Shown here in pieces: positions 11,906 to 23,599 of a DNA stretch of 64,000 bases. The notes under the pieces are model-generated. The model was not told the DNA's origin. It worked only from the letters and a program-made list of their open reading frames with translations, and made no database searches. Positions within the stretch are counted from its first letter, which is position 1. Every line of letters starts with the position of its first letter. Source of the stretch: Stomorhina lunata. Taxonomy: Eukaryota > Arthropoda > Insecta > Diptera > Rhiniidae. The position numbers were made by a program, and so were the translations under genes. The DNA lies in assembly GCA_933228675.1 (NCBI GenBank), contig OW121743.1, forward strand, positions 83,142,759 through 83,206,758, in the 5' to 3' direction.

Positions 11906-13942
11906 ATGGCTATAACATTGGAATTTAAAGTGTTGTGCGATATTCTTTTTGAACAACCAAGCAGTTCGAGAGCAGAAAAAATTAAAATAATCATGCGATA
12001 TGCTAAAAGTCAAACTAACTCCATGATTCTCAATAGTGAGGAAGACAAAGTCGTAAAATTTGTAAAGTTATTTGAACTTAAAATTAAGTCGGTTAATTAC
12101 TGTTTAAAAAGATTTGAATCTAAATTTAAAGACTGGCTGAAGGACTCAATTGAGCTTAAAACTTCTGGTGCTGGAGCCCCTCTAAAAAACTATGATGATC
12201 TCGGAGAAAGATCTAAAAAGATGCGATTATCCGAAGTTCTTTCTACTCATTCGGATACTGAAATCAAAGATTCCTTTAAGGAAGTGCTCAAACGAAATAA
12301 TCAACCAGCTGAAGCTAAACAAATAGCAGATATTCTCCCAGAGGCTTCTCCTAAACGTCTTAAGCGAATTATTAAGAGTATACCAACTCCTTCTTCTCAA
12401 TCAGAATTTTCGGAGGAAGAAGCACTTGCTCTTATGCTCGAGTTGAAATTGAGTAAAAATAAATATATTAAACTCTGTAAGGCATTACGAGACAAAGGAC
12501 ACTCAATTTTACCAGGATATAATGCGTTATTAAAAACCAAAAAAAACTTAATACCAACAAACGTGATAGGAGACGAAAGTGCATCTGTGGATTTATCAAA
12601 ATTATTGGAAAATACGGCATCAAGGCTGATATCTACTACATTGTCTGAAGAAGAAGCCAAGAAACTTGACAACAAGGACTTAACTTTAATATGTAAATGG
12701 GGATGTGACGGTGTATCTGGATTACCGGAATACAAACAATCAACATCTCATCAGAACACAAATGACTACAGAAGCGTTTTTATGGCATCCCTAGTACCAC
12801 TAAGATTAAGAAAGAATCGTTCTGAACCATCCACATCAAAAGAGCGTACTGAATATGTGTGGGTTAACACATCTCCAGGATCAAAGGCATTTTGCAGACC
12901 GATCAGATTCGAATATTTAAAAGAAAATGCAGCAAGCACAAAAAATTGGGTTGATGATATCAAATATTCAATAGACAATTTGAGTCCAGTCTGCATAGAC
13001 ATACATGGATATTTGATTAATGTAAATTTTGAGCTTCAATTGACAATGATAGATGGAAAAGTAAGCAACGCTATAACGGAAACCCATTAAACTTGGAAAT
13101 GCTCATTATGCGGTAAGAAGAAATCGGAATTTCTACAAACTTCAGAAGATGCATCAGCTAGTACTGCAATTAATCAAGAGGTTCTGGAATTTGGTATATC
13201 GCCCCTACATGCACGTATCCGATTTTTAGAATTTATGCTACATATAGCATATGATCTGAAATATAGGAATATACCTGATAATCAGCTAAAATCCGTGAGA
13301 AATAATAAGGAACTGATTGAAATGAGATCCAGTGAAAAAAAAAGGATTCAGGAAGAATTCAAAACTATGACGGGTCTAAACATAGACAAACCACTTGTAG
13401 GATATGGCAGTACAAACGATGGTAATACGGCCAGGCGATTCTTTGAAAATTATGAAACAACTTCAAAGATTACTGGAATTGATGAGGAAGTTCTTCGTAA
13501 ATGTTACGTAATATTATCGGCAATAAATAGCAAATATCAAATAAATGCTGAAAAATTTCATTGCTATGCCCTCAACGCGTTAACTCGTATACGACATTTG
13601 TATCACTGGAAAGAAATTACACCAACAGTTCATAAAGTCCTTCAACATGGTCGTGAAATAATTGAATCAAATCTTCTCCCACTTGGTGAACTGACAGAAG
13701 AGGCCCAGGAAGCGCGGAATTCAGATTTCAAGTATATCCAACTATTTAATACCAGAAAATGCTCAAGAAAATCGCAAAATCAGGATCTAATAAATTATCT
13801 CTTGTTGTCTTCTGATCCTGCTCTATCAACGATAAGAAAGAAATGGTGGAGCAGTTATACAAAAACTTCTGAAAACGAACACCTGGAAGAGGTTCTTGAT
13901 ATAATAGATTGTACTGATTATTTTACTGAAAATAAAAATTAA
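11906..13942 (+). pseudogene. Transib transposase with one premature stop
   Basis: The single reading frame spans 678 codons and is interrupted only by a TAA at 13088-13090 (codon 395). The product would be the RAG1-like DDE recombinase that cuts and joins the element ends in the nucleus. First catalytic Asp: codon 268 in CKWGCDGVSG. Second: codon 383 in LTMIDGKVSN. Catalytic Glu: most likely codon 602 in EEAQEARN. A CxxC pair (CSLC, codons 399 and 402) and an HxxxxH pair (in TVHKVLQHG) match the zinc ligands of RAG1. The frame continues unchanged past the stop, so the lesion is one substitution. A poly(A) signal lies at 13971-13976. The M at 11906 follows an A-rich leader and gives a normal family length. 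The truncated 394-aa product would lack the zinc-binding and Glu regions and should be inactive. Confidence 0.92.
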
Positions 13943-14076
13943 GTAAATAACTACTTTTATATAAATATGTAATAAAAACTGTAAGTTTAAACTTTAACTA
14001 CAAATACTTCAATAAAATGTATTTCACCTTTTAATATAAGTACAAATTATTTACATTTTGATATTTCATAAATCCT

Positions 14077-15463
14077 CATGATATTTTCTTTAAAAAAATA
14101 AAAAAATATTTGTTTGTTATCGAAGGATCATTGTCATCTTATAGTGAAATATTTGAGTATGATTATTAATTTTATATGCACAAATTCATCACTTATATTT
14201 AAATAAACAGTGTAAAAATGCTACGGGGGCCAAAGTTTTCAGAGTTTTTTAAGACTCGGTATTAATGCTTTATATACATGTTTAGTATCATTAGATCGGG
14301 AAAGACTAGGAGATTAGCACTAAGTAAAAGTTTTTTTTAAGTGCGTTACTTTTTTTACACTTTGTATCGTAAAACAAAAAAAAATTGTTTTTCTGCTTTT
14401 TTAAGGAAAATATTTTTAATCTTTGATATTCTGTGGAAATGACATGGATAAAGATATTACAATGAAATTTTGTAGTAATGTAGACCAATAAGATGTAAAA
14501 GCAATAGACTAAAAAAAATTCCCAATTTTAACTTAAAAATTCCCCAATTCCCAACTGGGGAAAAAGGTGTTTCAAAAAATGAGTTTTTTTACAAATATGG
14601 CAACACTGTCTCTATTTGCAGCGCGTTTCAGAAAAAACTTTTCTAATCAATAACAGATATATTGGAAAATATGAACATTATAATTTTTTTCAAATCGGTG
14701 CTTTGCCTTTTGAGAAATTTTTGTTTAAACTAATTTTTTTTTTTACAAATTGCCATTTTTTGGAGAGGACATGTGCGAGGACCAAAAGTCCAATTAGCAA
14801 GAAATTTGTTTTATACGCATTCTCATTATGTTTTCTTTTAAAAACTTTAAAAATCTTTTTATGTTTCTTAAGAAAATATTTTTTTATTAGTGAAAAAATA
14901 TAGCTATCTTTTGGGGAAAAACTAAAAAAAAAGCGAAATTTTTTGTAAGTTTCAACTTTGAATATTTTTAACTTTTAAACAAAAGAAGATTTCTATAACT
15001 AACTTGCATAAAAATTATTCAGAATTTTATTACAAATTTAAAGAATATTCTTAAAAAATTTTTGGTCCTCAGATGCGTCCACCAGATCAAAAAAAGCTTA
15101 AAAAAAGAGGTAAAAAATCAACCTAAAAATTCCTTTTTACCCAAATATCTCGAAATCCAAAGGAGATAACCTACACATTTAAGCGTATTTTTTGTAGATC
15201 TTCTCAAGGACAACTTAAGTTTAAAATTTCTTTTCAATCCATACATAAATGGATTTTTGGCGAATTTTTAAAAAAGTCGAACACCCGAGGTGACCAACTT
15301 TGAAGGTCCATCAATCACTCTCCCGACCCCTCATGGACCAGTGCTTTTAAAAACCAACTCGAATACTCCTTGACTATCACCATGTCAAATTTCATTCAAA
15401 TATCTCCAGTCGTTCAAAAGTTAAAGAATTATTTCCAAAAAAAAGCGTCCGTAAACCACTGTG
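14077..15463. repeat. Right inverted arm of the first Transib
   Basis: This is the inverted copy of 9933-11350. It contains the CCACTGTG end that borders the GGGTG duplication. Confidence 0.93.
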
Positions 15464-15468
15464 GGGTG
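15464..15468. repeat. Target-site duplication GGGTG, right copy
   Basis: It matches 9928-9932 exactly. Confidence 0.9.
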
Positions 15469-15917
15469 TTTGATCCTGAATTCTAGTCGTTAAGGTATTT
15501 TAGTTTCATTTAAGTTTTTTTTTTGGACAATTTCTATGTTTTCTGGCATTTTGCTAAAATTAAAATGACAGTAAATTTGCTAATATTACAGCAAATGTTT
15601 AGAAATAAGTTAGGCAGGCTTAAGTACATGAAATGTTTATGTACTTATATGCAATTATCTATGAACAACAAGGCTTTGTTTTTACTTATTTGTGTATTTT
15701 ATACAAGATAGTATTAGGAAATGACTTTTACTTTTTCTTGGCATAGTAATGGAAAACTATAATGCTCTTGATATGGAGCTAACTAAAGTAATGTGTCACT
15801 TTTTGAAAATAATTTCCTTAAGCCATCTATTTCAATAATAATTAAAAGTTAGTATACATTTATTTTTATTTAATATAAATAATAGTTTTGTGCTGCGCAC
15901 AGTAAAGCTTGAACGGA
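15469..15917. other. Intergenic DNA, no gene seen
   Basis: The former insertion target of the Transib continues here. No gene or repeat family was recognised. Confidence 0.4.
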
Positions 15918-18900
15918 ACAAAAAATAGTCGGCAGAGTTTTTTATACTTTTAACTAAAATAGGTATTTTTTTCAAAGTGTAGTTCTAAGGTTTTAAAACG
16001 AAAAATTTTTCTATACAAAATTTTTTATCAAAAATTTTTCTATAGAAAATTTTTTATCAAAAATTTTTCTATAGAAAATTTTTTTTCAAAAATTTTTCTA
16101 TAGAAAATTTTTTATCAAAAATTTTTCTATAAAAAATCTTTGTATGAAAAATTTTTCTATAGAAAATTTTTGTATCAAAAATTTTTCTATAGAATATTTT
16201 TGTATCAAAAATTTGTATATAGAAAATTTTTGTACCAAAAATTTTTGTATAGAAAATGTTTATACCAAAAATTTTTATATAGAAAATTTTTGTACCAAAA
16301 ATTTTTATATAGAAAATTTTTGTACCAAAAATTTTTATATAGAAAATTTTTGTACCAAAAATTTTTATATAGAACATTTTTGTACCAAACATTTTTCTAT
16401 AAAAAATTTTTTATCAAAAATCTTATTATAAAAATTTTTCTACAGAAAATTTTTGTATCAAAAATTTTTCTATAGAAAATTTTTGTATCAAAAATTTTTC
16501 TACAGAAAATTTTTGTATTAAAAATTTTTCTTTAGAAAATTTTTGTATCAAAAACTTTTCTATAGAAAATTTTTGTAACAAAAATTTTTATATAGGAAAT
16601 TTTTTGTACTAAAAATTTTTCTATAAAAATTTTTTTACCAAAAATCTTATTATTAAAAATTTTCGAAAGAAAATTTTTGTATCAAAAACTTTTCTTTAGA
16701 AAATTTTTGTACAAAAACTTTTTTAGAAAATTTTTGTATCAAAAACAATATTAGTATAGAAAAATTTTTGATACAAAAATTTTCTATAGAAAAATTTTTG
16801 ATAAAAAATATTTCTATAGAAAAAGTTTTGTATCAAAAATATTTCTATAGAAAAATTTTTGTATCAAAAATATTTCTATAGAAAAATTTTTGTATCAAAA
16901 ACATTTCTATAGAAAAGTTTTTGTATCAAAAATTTTTCTATAGAAAATTTTTGTATCAAAAATTTTTCTATAGAAAATTTTTGTATCAAAAATTTTTCTA
17001 TAGAAAATTTTTGTATCAAAAATCTTTCTATAGAAAATTTTTGTATCAAAAATTTTTCTATAGAAACTTTTTGTATCAAAAATTTTTCTATAGAAACTTT
17101 TTGTATCAAAAATTTTTCTATAGAAAATTTTTTTATCAAAAATTTTTCTATAGAAAATTTTTGTATCAAAAATTTTTCTATAGAAAATTTTTGTATCAAA
17201 AATATTTCTATAGAAAATTTTTGTATCAAAAATATTTCTATAGAAAAATTTTTGTATCAAAAATTTTTCTATAGAAAATTTTTGTATCAAAAATTTTTCT
17301 ATAGAAAATTTTTGTATCAAAAATTTTTCTATAGAAAATTTTTGTATCAAACATTTTTCTATAGAAAATTTTTGTTTCAAACATTTTTCTATAGAAAATA
17401 TTTGTATCAAAAATTTTTCTATAGAAAATTTTTGTATCAAAAATTTTTCTATAGAAAATTTTTGTATCAAAAATTTTGCTATAGAAAGTTTTTGTATCAA
17501 AAATTTTTCTATAGAAAGTTTTTGTATCAAAAATTTTTCTATAGAAAATTTTTGTATCAAAAATGTTTCTATAGAAAATATTTGTATCAAAAATCTTTCT
17601 AGAGAAATTTTTTCTATAGAAAATCAAACATTTTTCTATAGAAAATATTTGTATCAATAATTTTTCTATAGAAAATTTTTGTATCAAAAATTTTTCTATA
17701 GAAAATTTTTGATAAAAATCTTTTTATTAAAAGCTTTTCTATAGAAAATCAAAAATTTTTCTATAGAAAATTTTTGTATCAAAAATTTTTTTATAGAAAA
17801 TTTTTGTATCAAAAATCTTTTTATCAAAAGCTTTTCTTTAGAAAATCAAACATTTTTCTAAAGAAAATATTTGTATCAATAATTTTTCTATAGAAAATCT
17901 TTGTATCAAAAATTTTTCTATAGAAATTTTTTTATAAAAATCTTTTTATCAAAAGCGTTTCTATAGAAAATCAAAAATTTTTCGATAGAAAATTTTTGTA
18001 TCAAAAATTTTTTCATAGAAAGTTTTTGTATCAAAAATTTTTCTATAGAAAATTTTTGTATCAAAAATTTTTCTATAGAAAGATTTTGTATAAAAATTTT
18101 TCTATAGAAAGTTTATGTATCAAAAATTTTTCTATAGAAAATTTTTGTATCAAAAATTTTTCTATAGAAAATTTTTTTATCAAAAATCGTTTTATCAAAA
18201 GATTTTCTATAGAAAATCAAAAAGAAAATTTTTGTGTCAATAATTTTTCTATAGAAAATTTTTGTATCATAAATATTTCAATAGAAAATTTTTGTATCAA
18301 AAAATTTTCTATAGGAAATTTTTTATCAAAAATATTTTTATTAAAAGCTTTTCTATAGAAAATCAAAAATGTTTCTATAGAAAATTTTTGAATCAATAAT
18401 TTTTCTATAGAAAATTTTTGTATCAAAAATTTTTCTATAGAAAGTTTTTGTATCAAAAATTTTTCTATAAAAAATTTTTGTATCAAAAATTTTTATATAG
18501 GAAATTTTTGTACCAAAAGTTTTTCTACAAAAATTTTATTATTAAAAATTTTCTAAAGAAAATTTTTGTATCAAAAATTTTTCAATAGAAAATTTTTGTA
18601 TCAAAAAGTTTTTTATAGAAAAATTTTGTATAATTTTTGATACAAAAATTTTCTATAAAAAAAGTTTTTGATACAAAAATTTTCTATAGAAAAATCAAAA
18701 ATTTTTCTATAGAAAATTTTTCTATCAAAAGTTTTTCTATAGAAAGTTTTTGTATCAAAAATTTTTCTATTGAAAATTTTTGTATCAAAAATTTTTCTAT
18801 TAAAAATTTTTGTATCAAAAGTTTTTCTATAAAAAATTTTTGTATCAAAAATTTTTATGTAGAAAATTTTTGTATTAAAAATTCTTCTATAGAAAATTTT

Positions 18901-19625
18901 TGGATCAAAAATTTTTCTATAGAAAATTTTTGTATTAAAAAATTTTTCTATAGAAAATTTTTGTATCAAAAATTTTTCTATAGAAAATTTTTGTATCAAA
19001 AATTTTTCTGTAGAAAATTTTTGTATCAACAATTTTTCTATAGAAAATTTTTGTATCAAAAATTTTTCTACAGAAAATTTTTGTATCAAAAATTTTTCTA
19101 TAGAAAATTTTTGTATCAAAAATTTTTCTTTAGAAAATTTTTGTATCAATTTTCTATAAAATGTAATTTTTATCGAAAAATTGTGCAAAGAAAAATATTT
19201 TTATTAAAAAAAAATGTTTGGATTGGAAAGATCTAAAAAATATATAAATCTAAAATTGTTAAGTATGAGAGACTATTTCTGTTTTGAAATTTTTTTCCAA
19301 TATTTACAAAAATATTCCCAATGTTTACAAAAATAATAGTGTCGTGGCAACAATGTTCTTGATTATATTTCTTAGTTGTCTCGAACCGTATATTTTGTTG
19401 CTTTAAATTGGATTTTGATTTGTTTCTTGACTATTTGGTTTTTGTCTTTTCTTAAACAAAGTGGCACCAACCAACTCTGTTAACATCCAAATTCCAACTG
19501 AATGATTTTTATACTTATTTTCACGAGTTGTATTAATGATCGTAGTATTGACAAAAATTCTTCGGCTTCTGGTGGTATGGAGTGTCTACGCCTGCTTATA
19601 TGTCATTATTTCTCTTCCTAAAATA
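15918..19625 (+). mobile_element. Composite satellite-bearing repeat, copy 1
   Basis: The left flank GGCAGAGTTTTTTATACTT / TTAACTAAAATAGG (15937-15965) is followed by a 3.2-kb satellite array. The right flank (about 19240-19620) contains TATTTACAAAAATATTCCC, AAACAAAGTGGCACCAACCA and TTCGGCTTCTGGTGGTATGG. The same left and right flanks bracket arrays at 53425-54335 and, inverted, at 35045-38195. The right flank alone follows the array at 29880-32495. This points to one dispersed repeat with a tandem array as its internal part. No protein-coding capacity or terminal inverted repeat was recognised, so its class is unknown. Confidence 0.7.
15996..19200. repeat. 30-bp CTATAG satellite array (GTATC spacer), about 100 units
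   Basis: Units are almost exactly 30 bp: TTTTTCTATAGAAAATTTT joined to TGTATCAAAAA. The stretch 16921-17590 is the most regular, with two units per 60 bases. Polarity is read from GTATC against GATAC and flips briefly near 16745-16800 and 18630-18690. Sub-blocks with AAAATCTTTTTATCAAAAGC near 17712, 17812, 17937, 18182 and 18330 indicate higher-order structure. Because 30 is a multiple of three and the unit lacks stops in four of six frames, long FYRKFLYQK-type and FSIEKFLIQK-type reading frames (up to 227 codons) occur on both strands. They are treated as fortuitous. Confidence 0.95.
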
Positions 19626-20621
19626 TGTTTTTTATTAACCCACGTCAATAAAATTTCTTTAACTTATCATTAAATTATGATACTCTTCAAATAATAATAA
19701 ATTTTAAAACAATCCTCAATATTTTTCCCCTCGAATATGAAAAGAGCATAAAAGTGTAACTAGAAAGTCTGAAATGCATTCATTGCAGTTTGTTTCCAAC
19801 CACTTAATGCTATTGTTCCTTTAAGCAAACAATGAATAACATTTTGTAAGCATTTGGCTTTTGTTGCTGCTACTTGTGTTAACAACTTCCTGTAGCGACA
19901 GCATCAATGCTTTGTATGCCACAGCGGCATTGCTGCTTTTCCCCGTGCGTTTTAATATAAATCCTATTCTATTTTTATAGGAACGAAGTAGTAGGGTTAC
20001 TTTGTTTGTAGGTGACGATTTGGAATAGTTATTAAAATTTTTTAGGGTGAGACTTGATAAAAATAACTGTTTATGTATTTAATAAACATTTTTTTTATAA
20101 ATTAGTGATATAAAAGAACTTTACCCTTAATACAAGTACATATGGAAATACAGAGGGGACGTATGAGGTATTTTGAATTTATATCAATTATACGTATTAT
20201 TATGTCAATTAAACCACTTCATCAATTTGATAACTTAATATGCAAAAAAATAAATTTATGATTTTAGATTTGTGTTTCATGTATTTAATTACAAAGGTAC
20301 AAAGTTTTGTTGCAATCAATCGAACATTTTTTCTACTTGCGTCGTTATCTTAAATTACATACAATTACAAAAAACTTGCATGTAATGTATGTTCAGTATT
20401 TCTTGTTTCGTATTACTATTATTATAATGTTATGGTTAAATGTTGGTTTTGACATGTTATAAAATCTTCTTATAAGTATATAGTGTAGACGACAAAAGGC
20501 CATGAGTTTGGAATAAAATGGTTTGGTTTAGAATTATATATTAAAAAGACTAAACCAAAATGATTGGTATAAGTGATTGTACATATTTTTTTTCAATGAC
20601 TTAAATAATGAAACATTTATA
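19626..20621. other. Intergenic DNA, no gene seen
   Basis: Sequence of higher complexity, with a more G+C-rich patch at about 19780-19960. It has no recognised coding homology. It could be unique host DNA with regulatory content, but nothing specific can be supported. Confidence 0.4.
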
Positions 20622-20966
20622 CAGTGGACTCCCGATAATTCGTAATAGCAAGGGACTGGCATTTCTTACGAATTATAGGGATTCAGCGGGATTTCGATTT
20701 AACGGGGTTAAAATGAAATAAATACGAATTAAAGGGGATTTTGAATTTATTTAGTAAAACGATAAAAAAGCATAAAACACAATTGCTGAAAATAAAAATA
20801 ATAGCAATATTACTTACATAGCGTTAAATACGTGTTTCTGTAGTTTTTATTATGAAGGGTACCAAAATGTATGGAAATTTTTCGAATTAACGATATTTTT
20901 TCAAGAGACCTACAGTTTAATACAAATTATAGTGAATTACGGATTTATCGGCAATATGATATATTA
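20622..20966 (+). mobile_element. Possible pogo/Tigger-like MITE fragment
   Basis: It begins CAGTGGACTCCCGATAATTC after a TA, a typical pogo/Tigger-type terminus. Internal words such as GAATTATAGGGATTCAGCGG and TCGAATTAACGATA resemble subterminal repeats. Toward the right, ATTACGGATTTATCGGCAAT is a partly matching inverse, but the exact right end is obscured by the next element. No transposase was seen. Confidence 0.45.
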
Positions 20967-21160
20967 CACTGTGATCCAAATGTAAAGAAAAAAAAATGCA
21001 GGGGTTCTCACATACCAATTCTGTTTTGGGGGAGTCCATAGAGTACGAAAGTAGTAACAATTTCTTTTGGTCACTTCGTTAAGTATATTTTTTAACAGCA
21101 AATATAGCTTAAAATCTCTATTCACGAAAATTTAAGTAAAAAAAATCGTAACTTTTTATT
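20967..21160. repeat. Left terminal inverted repeat
   Basis: It is the inverse of 23600-23775, with the outer 140 bp best conserved. Confidence 0.75.
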
Positions 21161-21474
21161 TTTAAAACTACTAAAATTTTTTTTTCTACATTTTGAAGGA
21201 TACATGCCTTGCCTCACTAAAAAAAATGTCCTTTTAAAAATTAGCCAAGAAATGGCAATTTTATTGGCATTCATATTACAAACAAAAATAACTTTTTTAT
21301 CAATTTTCATTTTCTGTCTGTCTGTATATTGTGTGACAGTAAATATATATTTTTTTTATTTCGTTAAAAACCTCATTAAATAGGCTTTCCAAAATGGTTA
21401 AGAACAAGCAAATTTAAAGAAAAACGAACCGAAAATTTTTAGTTTTTTGATATGCAAATTTTATTTCTTTTTTC

Positions 21475-23269
21475 TTAGAAATGCTTGCGTTTCACCTGCT
21501 TATTATAATTTTCTGTGCTCGTATCACGCTTAATGGACCAACAGTAGTTAGAAAGCATACTTATTTTGTTTTTTCCAACATAGCGCTGTTCTATTTTAAA
21601 AATTTCTTGGTGAAATCTCTCACCTTGTTCGTCGCTCATTTGTCCTAAATTTGACGGGAACATATTTAAATGAGCATGGAGATGGTGCAGTTTGATTGAC
21701 ATTTTGCAACCCATCAAATGGTAGGAAGAAAGCATTTTACTAACCACTTCTTCGTAGTTTTTACATTTTTTGTTCCCAAGAAAGTTTTCGCACACTGCAA
21801 CAAAGCCTTCCCATGCATGTTTTTCTAAATACGACATTTGTTCTAAGAAATTTTGGTCTCTCATTAGTTGTCTTATTTGTGGACCGACAAATATACCTGT
21901 TGTAGAATATATATTTTAATTTTTTTAATGTCTGCATCACAAAAAATACGTGCTTACCTTCTTTAAGCTTGCCACAAGTTATTCGTGGAAAACTTCTTTC
22001 AAGATATTTAAATGTTAAACCATTTTTACCAAGTGCTTTGACAAACTGTTTTATTAAACCCAGCTTAATATGTAAAGGTGGTAAAATTATATTTGCTGGG
22101 TTGACTAAAGGAATGTTTATACTATTTTTTTCACCAACAACAAACGCTGTACGAGGAGGCCAATTTTTCTGAAAATAATGTTGCTCAGTTGCACGGCTGT
22201 TCCATTCGCAAAAATAGCATGGAAACTTTGTGTTGCCACCTTGCATACCATTTAAAATGGTCAATACTTTAAAATCAGCAACAATTTGCCAGTTATGAGA
22301 ATTGTAGTCTATTAAATTCAAAATTTCAGACATACTCTCGTACGATTCCTTGATGTCAGTAGCGTAAGCCAAAGGAACTGATGGAAATAAGTTCCCGTTA
22401 TGTAAAAGTACTGCTTTCAGGCCTAAAATTTATATATATTGTATATACAAAACAGAAATTTTGAAAAAGTTTTTCGATGTAAGTGTAAATCATATTTACT
22501 TTTCGTTGATCCATCGATGAATAATCGCCAGTCTTGTGAAATATGATTGTGTCCTAGCTTATCAAACAAAGAATTTACATTATTACAATAAACCATATTG
22601 CTGTGATCCAAATAAACCCATTTCTTCACTTCTACGAAAAGTAATATTGACACTCTCATCTAAGAAATTCCATTGTTTCATTCTTGATCCTAAAAGTTCC
22701 GTCTGTCTATTTGACAGTTCTTAATCGCGTACCAGGTCATGAAATTCTCCTGATGAAATTAAGCGTTGTTCTCTTAGTTCAGCTTCTGGTGGGATCAATT
22801 CTGATGCTGGCCTTTCATAAAGGGTTGGAAATGTTTCAGGCTCAATTGACTCTGGTGATAATTCTGCTGTGTTTTCTTTGATTAAATCTTTATTTTGACG
22901 CAATACTGATTTAATAACATAGTCAACGTCTGTGTATTTAATTAATTTTCTTATTTTAAAGTGGTAACCTTTAGTGCAAGTTAAACAAAAATAGCAATTA
23001 TTTGGTCTATGTACACGTTGGGGAACCCAAGCAACGGGTTCAACGAAAGGCATTGCAGTGGAGCCACTTTGCATTTTCCAAGATCTAAGTGTCGAATAGC
23101 ACGATGAACAGCAAACAGAGGGTACATACCACAATCCACGAACAAATCAACGACTAAAGTACTCTTCGTATAGTGGAATAACATGTTCATTAACCGATAA
23201 ATCAATTTTATGTTTTTTGTCCACAAAAAGTCCACAAATGAAACAAAAATTATTACTTTTATCACACAT
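21475..23269 (-). pseudogene. Transposon-encoded 'EQGERFHQ' family protein, three exons, broken
   Basis: I recognise the family from many arthropod and cnidarian genomes but cannot name its biochemical activity. From ATG at 23269 the protein starts MCDKSNNFCFICG and carries cysteine pairs CFIC, CCSSC and CYFC, suggesting an N-terminal zinc-binding region. Exon 1 ends in WRLFIDGSTK at 22500. Intron 22499-22423 (GT-AG, 77 bp) joins it to SLKAVLLHNGN. Exon 2 (22422-21958) has DFKVLTILNGMQGG, FPCYFCEW and LPPLHIKLGLIKQFVKAL. Intron 21957-21897 (GTAAGC...ACAG, 61 bp) joins to GIFVGPQIRQLMRD. Exon 3 (21896-21475) has MSDEQGERFHQEI and SNYCWSIKRD. Lesions are TGA at codon 41 (23149-23147), TAA at 22723-22721, and a frameshift between about 22660 and 22590. 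Conserved acidic residues hint at a nuclease, but this is unproven. Confidence 0.82.
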
Positions 23270-23599
23270 TTTTAAAGAAATATTAATTTTTTTAATTTAT
23301 TTTTATTACTAATAATACTAAATTGCTTAACCTTTCGATGAGAAACTCGAAGTCTACTTATACATTTTAAAAAGCCAACTAAATGTACTTTTAAATAAAA
23401 TTTATAAAACCAAAATTTGTTGCCCAACAAAAAATTGGGATCCGGCAGAAAATGAAAATTTGTTGAAAAAATTGCATTTTTTTTATTTTAAGCGCTATAA
23501 AATAGCCATTTTATGGGCGATCTTCAAACGGAAAATATTTTCAGAAAAGCCGAATTCGCATCTAATATCCATTGAAAACAAAAGTCAAAATAAAGAAGT

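Larger units (their letters stand above)
9933..15463 (+). mobile_element. Transib (RAG1-like) DNA transposon with long inverted arms
   Basis: The 5531-bp element begins CACAGTGGTTTACGGACG and ends with its inverse, CGTCCGTAAACCACTGTG. It is flanked by a perfect 5-bp target-site duplication GGGTG (9928-9932 and 15464-15468). G+C-rich 5-bp duplications and CACWRTG-type ends are hallmarks of the Transib superfamily. The interior encodes a Transib transposase broken by one stop codon. The inverted arms are about 1.4 kb each, much longer than I would expect for this superfamily. The outer 1.2 kb is nearly identical between arms, which suggests recent insertion or arm-to-arm gene conversion. It sits alone with no neighbouring host gene. 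Confidence 0.93.

Noticed and set aside
12397..12735. 112-codon minus-strand frame inside the first Transib transposase
   Set aside because: It is an antisense shadow of the broken transposase gene.
16907..17590. Long lysine/phenylalanine-rich reading frames in the satellite arrays, also at 18613-19236, 30034-30366, 30657-31046 and 36614-36913
   Set aside because: They follow from a 30-bp unit without stops in four frames, occur on both strands over the same bases, and have no non-repetitive domain, credible start context or homology.
15996..19200. Regular repeats with short spacers, considered as a CRISPR array
   Set aside because: The spacers are the same word in nearly every unit, the units are AT-only palindromic satellites, no cas genes are present, and the genome is eukaryotic.
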